A stretch of DNA of 64,000 nucleotides, taken from Spinellus fusiger (taxonomy: Eukaryota > Mucoromycota > Mucoromycetes > Mucorales > Phycomycetaceae). Below are positions 23,297 through 34,084 of this stretch, piece by piece. Every line of letters starts with the position of its first letter. Position 1 is the stretch's first letter. The notes beneath the pieces were generated by a model. The model was given only the letters and a program-made list of their open reading frames with translations. It made no database searches and was not told where the DNA came from. The stretch lies in contig JALLLS010000056.1 in assembly GCA_025094145.1 (NCBI GenBank), positions 62,001-126,000 of the forward strand, given 5' to 3'. The translations under genes and the position numbers were made by a program.

Positions 23297-25963
23297 CTAC
23301 CAAGTGGCCAGTGTGTTCTGTAGGTGCTCCAAAAAGGGATCCATACTCCTATCTTCTGTAGGATCCAAAGAATCAATTTCCATAGCATCAGGATGGTGGT
23401 TAGTCTGAAGATGGGACAGTTTCTTTTGTACCCATGGCATACGAGTGCTCAAACTGCGAATCAGCTTGTTTAATTTACTCTCCTTAGCATCTTGACGCCA
23501 GAACTCACTGAACTCGACCTTCTCAGACGAGTGTTTGTAGATAGTCAGCAGTTGCAGCTAAGGGAGTGTGAGTCCATGCAATCCAATTTACAAGCACCTT
23601 ACGAGTCTTTCCGCATGTTCTCTTGGCAGCCCTTGGTCTTCCACTGGTTTATAAATAAGCCTTTTTGGCATACCACGGTCCTCGGGACTGTTTCCTACAT
23701 AGAACCAATTGATCACCGAAGCAGATCCTGGTAAGCGGGGGTCGTAGGGACCGACAATAGCACCCACAAAAGGCTCTATTGTGTACTTGAAAGAGTGCTG
23801 ATCCTCACATGTCTCCCTACAGAGTGTCTGGTAATTGTTTTGATTTTCAATATCAACAAGACTAGGATCAGGAATAAATGTAGGATGAGAATGATACCAT
23901 CCTACGACTGTAAGCTGCCTGTCTTCTATCAATTGACGTGTCTCAATGGCACTGGTAGGATCCATCTCCACATTCACATCATTTCGTCCTGTGTTGAGGG
24001 AGCGGCATGGAAAGGCCTCTCGAATGCACATATCTACGAATGATCAATAGGTTGTGATGGCATATTCACTTACGTTTTCTTGTATTGTCCCATTCACCTG
24101 CCAAGAACCCAATGATTTCTGAAGTCATTAAATGAGCATGGAAGTCCATTGACAGCAGCACATTAGAGTGGACAGCCATTTCAAAGGGTTGGGCACCCGA
24201 GACATTGGAGCCTGGTTTTCCGTTGAAGGGTTCGCATTTTACCATGGTCAAGGGATCGCTACCAAACAGCACACACACATGTAGCCATCCAGTTATAGAA
24301 TTCATGCCATGCACGACCTTACTCGTCTTTGTTCAATTGGCTATATGTCACGGAATAACGATCGCTTGGTTGGCGTAGTCGAGATTTAGCGTAGGTGGTC
24401 CGACCATTTTCGTCATAACCACAGGGTGTTTCTGTGGAAGATGAGATAGCTGGCTTGGTCTTTTTTCTATAAAAGATAAGGATGAATACAAATATAAAAT
24501 AGGCACAGATATGGGCATGGGTATAGCAGTACGTACAATGGCTTCACCTTGACTGTCTCTGGCCTTTGTACAGTGGGGGCTGTCTCTATTTTTCGAGTTT
24601 TCTGTACCTCTTTTACCTCCTTTGTTTGTTTCGGCTGTTTCAGTTTCTTTGCTTGATCGTCTGGCTTGTCTTTTTCACACAATCCACTCTTACTCTGTCC
24701 CGTAGCAGGTGTTTGTCTTGCTTCCTTGTCTTGATGGGCAAATGACCCTGTCTTTATTATGCCTTCCATACGCATCAAATAAGGTCGAGCTGCAGCTGAA
24801 CATGGATCCAATGGCTTCCCAGAAAGAGTGTATCCTTCACCCGTGGCTCTGACCTACCACACCACACACCCAAATCTCCTGCTGTTGAGTCAAAGCAAGT
24901 TAGAAATCGCACGCATTACCTTTTCTGGCAGAGGAATATTGTCTCTGAACAGTTTAATGAGGTGTTTTTGAGCATGGCTTCGAATAGAATTGGCGTCTCG
25001 AGTGGCAATATGAGCAGCAAGCTACCAGTAGATGAATACCAGCAGACATTGTATCTACACAGAACATTACCTTTGTCCATTCACGACCATACAACTCAAG
25101 CCCCTCTATAAACCGCTGTTCTTCTTCTTCCGAATACACACCCGTATTGAATCCTTCAGGCACAGGTCTTCTTGGCTTTTTAGAAGAGGGTTTTGTGATA
25201 GGCTCCTCGTACGCTATTTGATGAGCATTATTTTCCTCTTGTCCAGGCACTATTTCCTTCATTGGGATGTCTGTGTTCACTTTTTTGGCCAGTGGATTGG
25301 AGGCTGCTGTACTCTTCACTGTACTCTTCACTGTGTTTGCTACTGTCGCTGTCTCTCTGTCTGATTCCACCGTAGTCACCGTAGTCACCGTGGTTACTGT
25401 GCTTTGTGTCTCCTGTGTCTTGGTGGCAGCTGTCACTTGGGTGGATCTATGCTCCAGTCCAGAAGCCGAGTCTTGGAGTTCTTCCGTCGGCGGATTCTTT
25501 CTTTTGCGTCCAGGTCGACCTAACAATAACCATACACACATACACACACATACACACACATACACATACACATACACACATACAATGTGGCATTTTTTTA
25601 AATGGATTTAATTTTAACTTTATAAAAATGATATACAGCCACTCCCTCCCTCTTTTTTTTTCTTTCTTCCTTCTGTGAACTACCTGCTGTTTCTGACTTG
25701 TTGAGCCTTGGTCTTCCTCTGCCTCTACCGCGTCCTCTGCCTCTGCCTCTGCCTCTTCCATTGGGTGCATAAGAATCATCTTCACTGTCTTCTGCATAGC
25801 TCTCGTCACGGTCTTGTCTGTGATGAAATTTCTGATAGGTTCTGGGATCATTGCTATATTCTGCATAGTAGTCTTCTTCTCCCATACCATCTTCTGCTAG
25901 TAGCTGGGCAATTAAAGCAGAACTCATTTCCTCTTCTTGTGCCTGTGATATTTCGCTAGGCAT
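23297..25963 (-). CDS. MYSM1: MYSM1-like SANT/JAMM histone H2A deubiquitinase
   Basis: Animal MYSM1 (2A-DUB) is a zinc JAMM protease that removes ubiquitin from histone H2A. The minus-strand exons give, in order: an acidic N-terminus (ATG at 25961-25963); an RG-type run (GRGRGRGRGRGRGRPRLNK) resembling an AT-hook; a Thr/Val-rich linker; a SANT/Myb domain (YSEEEEQRFIEGLELYGREW...SIRSHAQKHLIKL); a Lys-rich linker; and an MPN+ domain. That domain carries the conserved Glu region SEIIGFLAGEW and the zinc-binding JAMM motif GWYHSHPTFIPDPSLVDIE, with both His and the Asp present. The C-terminal exons carry NWFYVGN and a tail ending FLEHLQNTLATW. The JAMM residues look intact, so an active enzyme is expected. 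A SWIRM domain between SANT and MPN was not recognised and may be absent. Confidence 0.85.
25529..25582. repeat. (CA)n microsatellite in a MYSM1-like intron
   Basis: About 54 bp of CACACATACACACA lie between two exons of the deubiquitinase gene. A second CA run lies at 25978-26001, just upstream of its start codon. Confidence 0.85.
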
Positions 25964-26318
25964 TATTGTTTGAGGTACACACACGCACACACACACACAC
26001 ACTTTTTTTTTCTCTTTTTTCTTTCTCCGTTGTCTAAGGTACAGTGACTTGCTTTTTTTTTTAATCTATATTTTCCTTTTTTTTTTGCCTTTCCTCTCCA
26101 CCAATCATAACACAGGAAAGAGAGAAAGAGAGAAAGGAGGGGGGGGGAGGTGAGATCTTTAGTCTTTCGTTTAAAATTGTGGTAGTGTGTAGGATAAAAA
26201 TAAGTTATAAAAGTGGATGAGTTTCCTTTTGTGGAGGAGTATTTATTGGCAAGGATCACTTCGGATATTGAATTTCTAGTGGAGTGGTTTCTTGCCTTCT
26301 TATTTGTTCTTCTTGTCA
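25964..26318. promoter_or_regulatory. Bidirectional promoter region
   Basis: This 355-bp space separates the start codons of two divergent chromatin genes (MYSM1-like, minus; BCL7-like, plus). It contains a CA run, poly-T/poly-A tracts and a G8-10 run at about 26138-26148. No specific factor site is claimed. Confidence 0.5.
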
Positions 26319-27821
26319 ATGTCAATTAACAGTCGCTACCGTGATCGTAAATATACGTCTTCTGAGAACGACCGTCTTTCACGTGCACTCTCTCAACCTG
26401 TGCAGGCATGGTAATTTAGGAAGGATGGACTGTAATGGGTGCTTATGGCATTCTTAGGGATAAGAAGTGGTCGCCCTATTCACGCTCAAAGAGCTACGAG
26501 ACATTCAAGTGGATAAAATGTAAACATTGGGTGTGCTGTGTTGAATCCTCTACTTATACTTTGAAATTACTAGCGGATCGTATTATTGTCTTTGAGGATG
26601 ACGGTGAAGAGGAGGAGGAGGAGGATGTTTTGATGGAGGCTAAAAAGGTACTCTACTGAATAAACAGCCTACTTATTCAGATAGGACCAAGAACAGCACT
26701 TGGAGAATACAACCCAGCCCATGGTCATAGTAGCAGCAGAAGCAGCAGAAGAAGAAGCAGCAGCAGCAGAAGAAGTGAATGCACTACCAAATACAGTGGA
26801 TAGCCGTACCAATACGCCTATATTAGAAGATATTTCTGATGCTGAACACGACCTACTTCAGGCACAAGTGAGAGGAGAAGACCTGAATGATCCTTCACAA
26901 CATCCAGCTTCCATTCCTCATGCTCAGATTTATATAAATAGAGAAAATGAAGTCAACAGCTATATGTTAAGTCAAAACAATGAAGTTGTTCAAGTGCCTG
27001 TGATGGATGAAGTGCCTATGGATATGATGATGGATCTACACGCGGGTGGGTCTATGGATGTGTCTATGGATGTGTCTATGGATGTGACTATGGAGGCACC
27101 AGTAGTGAAGATGCCTCTGGTGAGGATACCTGTGGCGGACATGGCAGTGATGGAGATGCCTGTGGATAACCCTGTCCCTGTAGTGGAGATGCCTGTGGAT
27201 ATACCTATGGATGTGCCTGTAATGGATGTGCCTGTAATGGATGTGCCTGTAATGGATGTGCCTGTGGTAGAGGAAGAAACAGCCGTAGAAGAGGAAACAG
27301 CCGTAGAAGAGGAAACAGCCGTAGAAGAGGAAACAGCCGTAGAAGAGGAAACAGCTGTAGAAGAGGAACTAGCTATGATAGACGTGCCTGCTGTAAAATC
27401 ACCTGTGGTAGAAGTATCTGCTGCAGAAATACCTGTAGTAGAGTCACCTGTGGTAGAATCACCCACTGTAGAACCAACTGTAGATGTACCTGTGGTAGAA
27501 TCACCCACTGTAGAACCAACTGTAGATGTACCTGTGGCAGAGTCACCTGTAGTGGAATTATCTGCTGTAGAAGAACAAGATGTAGATGTACCTGTAGTGG
27601 AGGAACCCGTGATGGAGCCAGTACCTGTCTCAGTAGCAGAAGAATCCTCCCCAAAGGAACTCTCTTCAAAGGAACTCTCCCCAACTGAGTCCTCTTCAAA
27701 GGAACTCTCTCCAAAGGAGTCTTCTCCTACTTCTTTACCTCTAGCAACAGATATCACTAAAATGGACCCTATTGTATCGAATGAAAATGAAAACACTTCA
27801 TCTCCAGTAAATCCTCTGTAA
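26319..27821 (+). CDS. BCL7-like SWI/SNF-associated protein with valine-rich repeats
   Basis: BCL7 proteins are small accessory subunits of SWI/SNF (BAF) remodellers. Exon 1 (26319-26410, MSINSRYRDRKYTSSENDRL) joins via TGG to exon 2 at 26458, giving VQAWDKKWSPYSRSKSYETF, then KWIK. A further intron, from after AAA-T at about 26518 to 26576, leads to SDRIIVFEDDGEEEEEED. This matches the BCL7 N-terminal signature: KWEKKW-like, then YKW, then an acidic run. After an intron at 26648-26684 a long exon encodes an acidic, disordered C-terminus with repeats: MDVS, MDVPV, six VEEETA-type units and two VESPTVEPTVDVP units. Ser/Lys-rich SSKELSPKESS follows to the stop at 27819-27821. The C-terminal part is unlike animal BCL7 and is much longer. 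Confidence 0.75.
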
Positions 27822-27952
27822 TAAAGACATTTTATTGATAAAAAAAGCCATTGATTCTTTATTTGACTTTTATATAGTTTACTCTTATGTACTCGTCTTT
27901 TCCTTCTCTCTCTCTCTCTCTCTATTCCATTTCTCTCCCCATTTCTTAATTA

Positions 27953-28414
27953 ATGGATACAACTGCACAACCCCAAGAAACATTTAGTTCTACTCTAGGA
28001 CAGCTGTTATATATAATGTATATTGTGCGTAGTGCTTATCAAATGATCACCACTACCTTCACCTCTCTCTATAACAGAGCCCACCATCGCTATATATCCG
28101 TACGATGGAGTAGTATCTGTTTGCGCTACCTTGGCATTCCCTTACTGGTTATCTTCTTTGGGGTCACCTTGGGCTCCTTTGTCTGTTTTGCCAGTATCGC
28201 CACTCTTATTGTTCTGTCTCTACAAACAGGCACAGTACTTCTGTGTGGTGTGGTGTTTCTCCCTGCTTTGGGTGGAGTGTGTGGGACTACCCTGCTGGTA
28301 CTGAGTGCACTGACGGGAACTGCCTATTTTATGCGTAGTATGACACAGGCAATAAAAAGAGCCCTCAAGACTCTCTATGATTATTCACCCTTCCAGTCTA
28401 GGAAACTTTTATAA
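27953..28414 (+). CDS. Small integral membrane protein with hydrophobic hairpins
   Basis: This is a single-exon frame of 153 residues. The N-terminal third is hydrophilic (TTFTSLYNRAHHRYISVRW). The middle has two or three strongly hydrophobic segments (residues about 60-88 and 90-125: YLGIPLLVIFFGVTLGSFV, then LLCGVVFLPALGG and LLVLSALTGTAYF). The C-terminus is basic and amphipathic (SMTQAIKRALKTLYDYSPF). The layout resembles promethin/LDAF-type hairpin proteins of the ER and lipid droplets, but the similarity is structural only. It lies 28 bp upstream of the WRAP73 start codon, on the same strand. Confidence 0.7.
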   Translation: MDTTAQPQETFSSTLGQLLYIMYIVRSAYQMITTTFTSLYNRAHHRYISVRWSSICLRYLGIPLLVIFFGVTLGSFVCFASIATLIVLSLQTGTVLLCGVVFLPALGGVCGTTLLVLSALTGTAYFMRSMTQAIKRALKTLYDYSPFQSRKLL

Positions 28415-28442
28415 ATAAACTAAATACAAGTCACTGTTCCTT

Positions 28443-28836
28443 ATGGTGTTTGTATCCAGTCCATTGTATAAGCAGACAGATAACCAGTGCTATCCTTCTC
28501 CTAATGAGAAGCTCCTAGTTCATCACAGTGACAAGAGACTATTAGTGCGGGAACTGACGGTGAAACTGGCACTGGTGACACTGTATGAATGTTCTTTTGC
28601 AGTGCAGGCTATCCACTGGTCTCCTGATAGTGCGTATATTGTGGCTGTCAGCTACAAAGAGTCGAAACTACAGATCTATTCTATCAAGCACAATAGCTGG
28701 AAAGCAACATACTCTGATGAACAGTTTGGTATTGCAAAGGTGCTATGGAGTCCTGATGCTAGTGCTATTCTGTGTTCAGCCTCCCTGAAAGTAATATTCC
28801 AGCTGTAGATAGATCAATTATAGATATATCAGCTAC

Positions 28837-28882
<46 letters not shown>

Positions 28883-30182
28883 GAAGGAAGAACAGAGAGT
28901 TAATAGTCCATGCTTAGGGCCTGTCTGTATACCAACTGAATGGCACACTTCTTTCTATTGAAGCCAAATTCACAGACAAGGGATTTCAGTGGAGTCCTGA
29001 TGGAGAATACTTTGCTGTTTTAGTGACTCACCATGGCAAGGATGGACTCCACATCTACAACTCCTATTGGACATTACTCAAGGTTAGAAGTAGAGACAAT
29101 CTACACATATAATAAGAATAATAAAAGAGACTGACAAGAGTGGATCAAGGAAATTGTATGTGATACCACAGATGCAGTGGATCTTGCATGGTCACCCAAC
29201 AGTCAGTGGCTAGTTGTATGGGACAACTGCTTGTATGTAAGTAATAAGAATGACGGTTGTATTGATAAAGATATGTGGCTATGTCTGTATGTCTTTTTTT
29301 TTTAGTACAAGGCAGTTGTCTATCAAATAGATGGTGAAAAACTCACTTGTTACCAAGCACCTGGCGATGGACTAGGCATCAAATGTGTAAAATGGAATCA
29401 ACATAACATGCTGGCTATAGGTGGTTATGATTCGAAGGTAGACATAACGAACAAAAGAACAAGGAGAGAGGGAGAGAACTGTGGCTGTATAACTTACCAT
29501 GGCATTAGATACGTCTTCTCAATGCAGTAGATTGGAAACTAGTGGCACAGTTGGACCATTCTTCTGGTGTAAAGAAATCCACAGTAAGTGGTATACGATT
29601 GCACTCAACTTACTCTATAAAAAGACATTATTTCAAGAGGACAGTAGTGGTGAATACAGTAAGTAGACTACCACTGCATACAACTCACCCATAGACATTG
29701 TTGAGGAGCGTCCATTCAAACCACTCATGCTTCGTCCTGATTACACTCTACACAGTGCACCCATTGGCATTAGTGCCTGTGGATTCAGTGTAGGAGACCG
29801 TTTCCTCTACAGCAGACAAGGTACATGGATCACTGAAAGATATGTTGCTTATTTTGTAGACAATATGCCTACTACACTATGGCTGTGGGATATCACTACA
29901 CTCCAACTCAAATACATGTTTTGCCAAATGAAGTCTATTCGTGAGGTAGCATGGCATCCTTCTCTACCACTTCTTGCTATTCTTTCAGGAAACACTGTCT
30001 ATCTAATGGAGGATGGAAGTGTAAATCCTCTTGCGCTTCCTGGTAAGTCAACTCTATTACTAAACCATAGCCATCTCATGCATAGTGCAGTTGATTTTCT
30101 AGTGTGCAAAGTGCAATGGACAGAAAAATATCTGCTTTTACTAAGTAATGATATGTTTTGCGTTATGAGAATACAAGAATAA
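28443..30182 (+). CDS. WRAP73: WD-repeat protein WRAP73 (Wdr8)
   Basis: WRAP73/Wdr8 helps organise centrosomes or spindle poles; the fission yeast homologue acts with a minus-end kinesin at the spindle pole. Exon 1 (28443-28790) contains IHWSPDSAYIVAVSY and VLWSPDASAILCSASLK. Following short exons give VYQLNG...FQWSPDGEYFAVLVT, then DLAWSPNSQWLVVWDNCL, a block with IKCVKWNQHNMLAIGGYDSK, LLNAVDWKLVAQLDH, and finally LWLWDITTLQLKYMF...IREVAWHPSLPLLAI and LLLLSNDMFCVMR before the stop at 30180-30182. The VVWD-CL-Y and GIK-V-W motifs in order are characteristic of WRAP73 rather than of other WD40 proteins. One intron contains a (GAAA)n run (about 28837-28880). The gene ends 29 bp from the stop codon of the convergent aminotransferase. 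Confidence 0.87.
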
Positions 30183-30211
30183 AATAATAGTCTACTCTAG
30201 TTTACTCTACT

Positions 30212-31772
30212 CTAATCTTGATACTTGGCCAGGAAATCCGTATGAAATTTGCACAGATTAGCACAAAAGTCATCAAACAGATGTTCCTCAGGCAAAAAAG
30301 TGGATCTAAAATGCCATGTTCCCTCTTCTTGACCAAATCCAGATCCTGTACATATAGAAATACAACCCTCAATGAGTATCTATAGTATAGTACGAGTTTA
30401 TTCTCTGTTTACCTGGCACAACACAAACACCTGTGGCCTCCAACATGGCCTCACAGTAAAAAGCATCTGCTGCCAACTTAACTTCAGCTGCCTTTTCTAC
30501 TGCTTTCTGTGGTAATCGTATACGGGGGAACAAGTACATGGCACCTTCTGCTCTTTGACATGTCACACCTTCCATACTGTTAAACATTGTCTCTAGCTTC
30601 TTGGCTCTTCTTTTCAGTGACTCATAAATGTTAGTTATTTCTGCTGTGTAGGTGTCATAGGAAACATCGCCCTTTCTTGGAGGATTGCACATTAAATCCA
30701 CCATGATCTGGCCATGCAAATTGGCACACAGGGACACAGACGCCATTTTGTACACTTGCTCAATGATCTCCTCATCCACATTGAAGCACTCATAGTACCC
30801 ACCACGACGACCACACTCACCCACCATGCCTTTAGAAATAGAATGAAAGGAGATCAATTCCAACTGAGTACGGATAGCAAGATTGGGGTGCTCTATTAAT
30901 GCCTTTCTGAAACTGATAAATGGTTTTTCCTGTGTATAGATATTGGTCTGGTACACCTCATCTGCCAATAAAACAAGACGTTCTTCATGACAGAAACTGA
31001 TAATGTCTCTCATATTTTCCAGGAGTAGACACTGTCCTGTAGGATTGCCGGGGTTGATAATCACTAAGGCACACACATCAGTACCCTCTTTGCGTGCTTT
31101 CGTCACAGATGATTTCAGATGACTGATATTTAATGTCCAATTGCTCTCTTCTTCCAGGTAGTAGGGAACAGCAACTGCCCCCAAGTGAGTTAATGTGGCA
31201 CTGTACAAGGGATACTGTGGAATAGGAATCATAAATCCAGTGGTGGAAGATCGGTTCAGCAATCCCACCACTGCCTGAACACCTGCTGAGGCTCCTTGTG
31301 TCATGAAAATGTGATTGGGATTGGCTGGACACCCATCTCTTTCTTCAATAAACCGTGCCACTGTTCTGCGAATGGGAAGAGCACCCTGCGAATGGGAATA
31401 GGCACCGATGCTGCCCAGGTCCTTTATCAATTGCCTGGCACGGGCAATAGCATCAGAGGGGTAGAGTTGAGAGACCAGATGTTGGTTTTCATCCTTCAAC
31501 AAGTCAGTATTCTCACATAGTGAAGCTACTTGGCGAAAAAAGGAGATGGGCTTTTGGTTCAGCTGCTGAGGATTGCCAATGTTACAGCTCACGACTTTCT
31601 CAAAGGGAAACGGGTTGCCGTTTTTCAATTCTTCACGAATCTCTTCTGATCGGATGGCCAGTCTTCCACGGACAGCATATTCGACTGCGTGTACTTTGGG
31701 ATTGATCGTATCAAGAGTGAGCACTTTGGTAAAGGGAGGAGCAGACATGGAAGAAATAGCATTAATAGACAT
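30212..31772 (-). CDS. ALT1: Alanine aminotransferase
   Basis: This PLP enzyme interconverts alanine + 2-oxoglutarate and pyruvate + glutamate. A long exon (30413-31772) joins a short last exon (30212-30345) across a 67-nt intron. The N-terminus (TINPKVHAVEYAVRGRLAIR), SQGALPIRRTVARFIEERDG, IINPGNPTGQ, LLADEVYQTNIY and the PLP-lysine region SISKGMVGECGRRGGYYE are all family signatures. The end reads [20 protein letters not shown] then LFDDFCANLCKFHTDFLAKY. No mitochondrial presequence is obvious in this start. An ATG a few codons in (MSAPPF) is an alternative start, and an unseen upstream exon is possible. Confidence 0.95.
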
Positions 31773-32756
31773 CCCCTCTAGTTTTATACTGGTAAGCGTA
31801 TCACATGCGGAGTCCAGTCCATGTATACCTGTGCTACTGTACCAATAAATAGAAAATGAAACGGATCCAGGGTTGCTACTTGTGGGTCGTATCTGCCTAT
31901 TAAAACAGTATGCGTTGAACAGTACACCGTACTATTGGGATGGTCATGAATGGGCCATAGGTCATAGTGACTCTTTTTATATCAACATTTTCCCACACTC
32001 TGACCAATCCTAGAAGAGAGAAAATAGATGAGTCTATTAAAAAAAAAGAAGGGCAGTGTGATATATAAGTACTCAACTGATATTGCATTACTCTTCTTGA
32101 TTGGAAAGAGTATCTAATCCATGTAAAAGTGTGTGGTGACTAGAGACCACAGATAAACATAAAATAGATTGGGATCTCAGTCGTCTATACTGTAACTAGA
32201 ATAATTTATAAATCCCTTCTTCATTCTCCCCTTAGAGTGAAGATATATCTATAATAGACATTAAAAGTGGTCTATTTCTATTAATATTTACCATTTACCT
32301 TTTATCCTTGTAGACCCCTTGTTTATAAACACTATGAGACAGCAGTAGAATCAATCTATTTATTTACTTATTTACTTATTTATTTACTTATATCAAAGCT
32401 CATTTTTGTCAGCACCATACCATGTGGTTATCTTAATGATGAAGAGTTTAAGAATTTATGCATTAAAGTCAATTCACACTCTGAAACGACATGAGTCATT
32501 TCAAGAAACCCGACTGTCCTGAACTTGATTGAATCTCATCTATAAACCCAAGAGACAGATAAATAATATTAATAATATTAATAATAATCCATTGCAACTA
32601 TTCACACTACTGTGAATTCTAACAACTCTTGCAAGTTTTAGATTCCTTGACTCTGTTTTATGTAACATATCCTTTGACTTTCTTGTTATAAAAAATACAT
32701 TCAACACACATTAGAGACTTCAAACTTATACAGAACATAGATAAGATCAACAGAAC
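31773..32756. other. 5' flank of alanine aminotransferase, then AT-rich spacer
   Basis: No gene is visible. The sequence turns AT-rich at about 32150, with a (TTTA)n run near 32360-32390 and ATTAATAAT repeats near 32565-32590. This is the left edge of the second, larger repeat island. Confidence 0.5.
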
Positions 32757-33898
32757 ATCAAACACGAGTTTATTGGGCAAATAGTCTTAGTACTTGGTAC
32801 TGCTACTCTTTGCTTCAATGGCAGTCTTGCATCTCCGAGGTATACTCTTAATGAGGCTGTTGATCTTTTCTATTTGCATCTTTTTTCTATTCAAGTAACA
32901 GGGCAGCCTCCAGATCTTGATGAGTACTTGTGAAAGTCATACTCTTTTGAACCTCACTGTCCAAAGTATCCCAAAAGTGCTCGATTGGGTTCTGGTTAGG
33001 GCTTTGTGAAGGCTAGTTCTTCATTGTGACCCTACCCAATTCTTCTTTCCGTTCTTTAACCAACTTGCACTTGTAGTCACTGACATTATCCTCCTGAAGA
33101 ACATAACCTAATTTTATGCTCATATCAGAAAGGTGGGCCCAGCTTAGTAGAATATTCTTTCAATAGCTCAATGTATCTAGGGCCATCAATACTGCCCTTT
33201 ACTAGGCATAGTCTTCCCACACCTTTACCAGACATAGAGCCCCACACCATCACTCTGTCACTACCAAACTTCATGATGGGATTCACATTCTTTGGTAGTA
33301 GTCCCTCCATTCTTATTTTTATTTTGGATAACCCTGCTGCAGTTATTGTTGGAGATGAGCTTGGTACCTTGATTCATCTGACCAGAAGATGGTACGCCAT
33401 TGCTCATTGAACTAATGAGCATGGTCTCTTAAGCCCAAGCAAGTCTCATTTTCTAGTGTTTAGTAGTAAGCACAGTTTTTTTAATAACCACCCTGTAAGA
33501 AAACAGGCCAAGTTTTTATTTTTATTTTATTTTCATCACCACCACCATCATTTTGCAAAATATCGTCATGGACACTTTGGTGGTCATACTCTAGTGGAGC
33601 TCTTTTAGTGCCTGAAAAACAATATTGAGCCACCTCTCGAGATAATATTCTCTCATCTTTCTTATCAAGGAGAAGATTGCACTCAATGCTTGTTCCAGCT
33701 TTGAAATCACTAGTTTCCCTGTATTTCTTCAGAATACAAAATAGGGTGGTATAATTCATGTTAAAATGATTAGCAATCTTTACTTGATTGATGTCATTTA
33801 CAATGAAGCAACTAGTTAAGTCATCAGCAATTCTCTTTTTGTTAAGGAGAGGTCCCCTTTTTTTTTGCTCAGTAGTGTTAGATGAGTTAGACATAGTA
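32757..33898 (-). mobile_element. Decayed Tc1-like transposon, minus strand
   Basis: The N-terminal half is an open frame ending at 33481 (MSNSSNTTEQKKRGPLLNKK, with KIANHFNMNYTTLFCILKKY as a helix-turn-helix). The C-terminal half is in other frames: VMVWGSMSGKGVGRLCLVKG (about 33190-33270) and the third catalytic box SPNQNPIEHFWDTLD (about 32965-33010). In-frame stops and lost middle sequence show it is dead. Terminal repeats were not identified. Confidence 0.7.
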
Positions 33899-34084
33899 TG
33901 GAAAAAAGGAATAGAATAAAATAAAAAGATAAGAAAGGTATTTTTAGGCAATCTATTGATCGGAAAATCAAAAACTTGAATCCTTTGTTACAGCTTACCG
34001 TATTATTAAAGAAAACAAAGTAAATGAAAGAAAGAATATAGATTGATATTATGAAGGATTCTTGATAGAATATACATACATTTA

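Noticed and set aside
26990..27796. Long antisense open frame (268 codons, Thr/Ser/Gly-rich)
   Set aside because: It is the mirror of the valine/glutamate repeats of the BCL7-like gene; low-complexity repeats keep the opposite strand open by chance.
7600..27821. Operon-like co-transcription of the chromatin genes
   Set aside because: The genes are on both strands and separated by other genes, repeats and promoters; only loose neighbourhood is supported.
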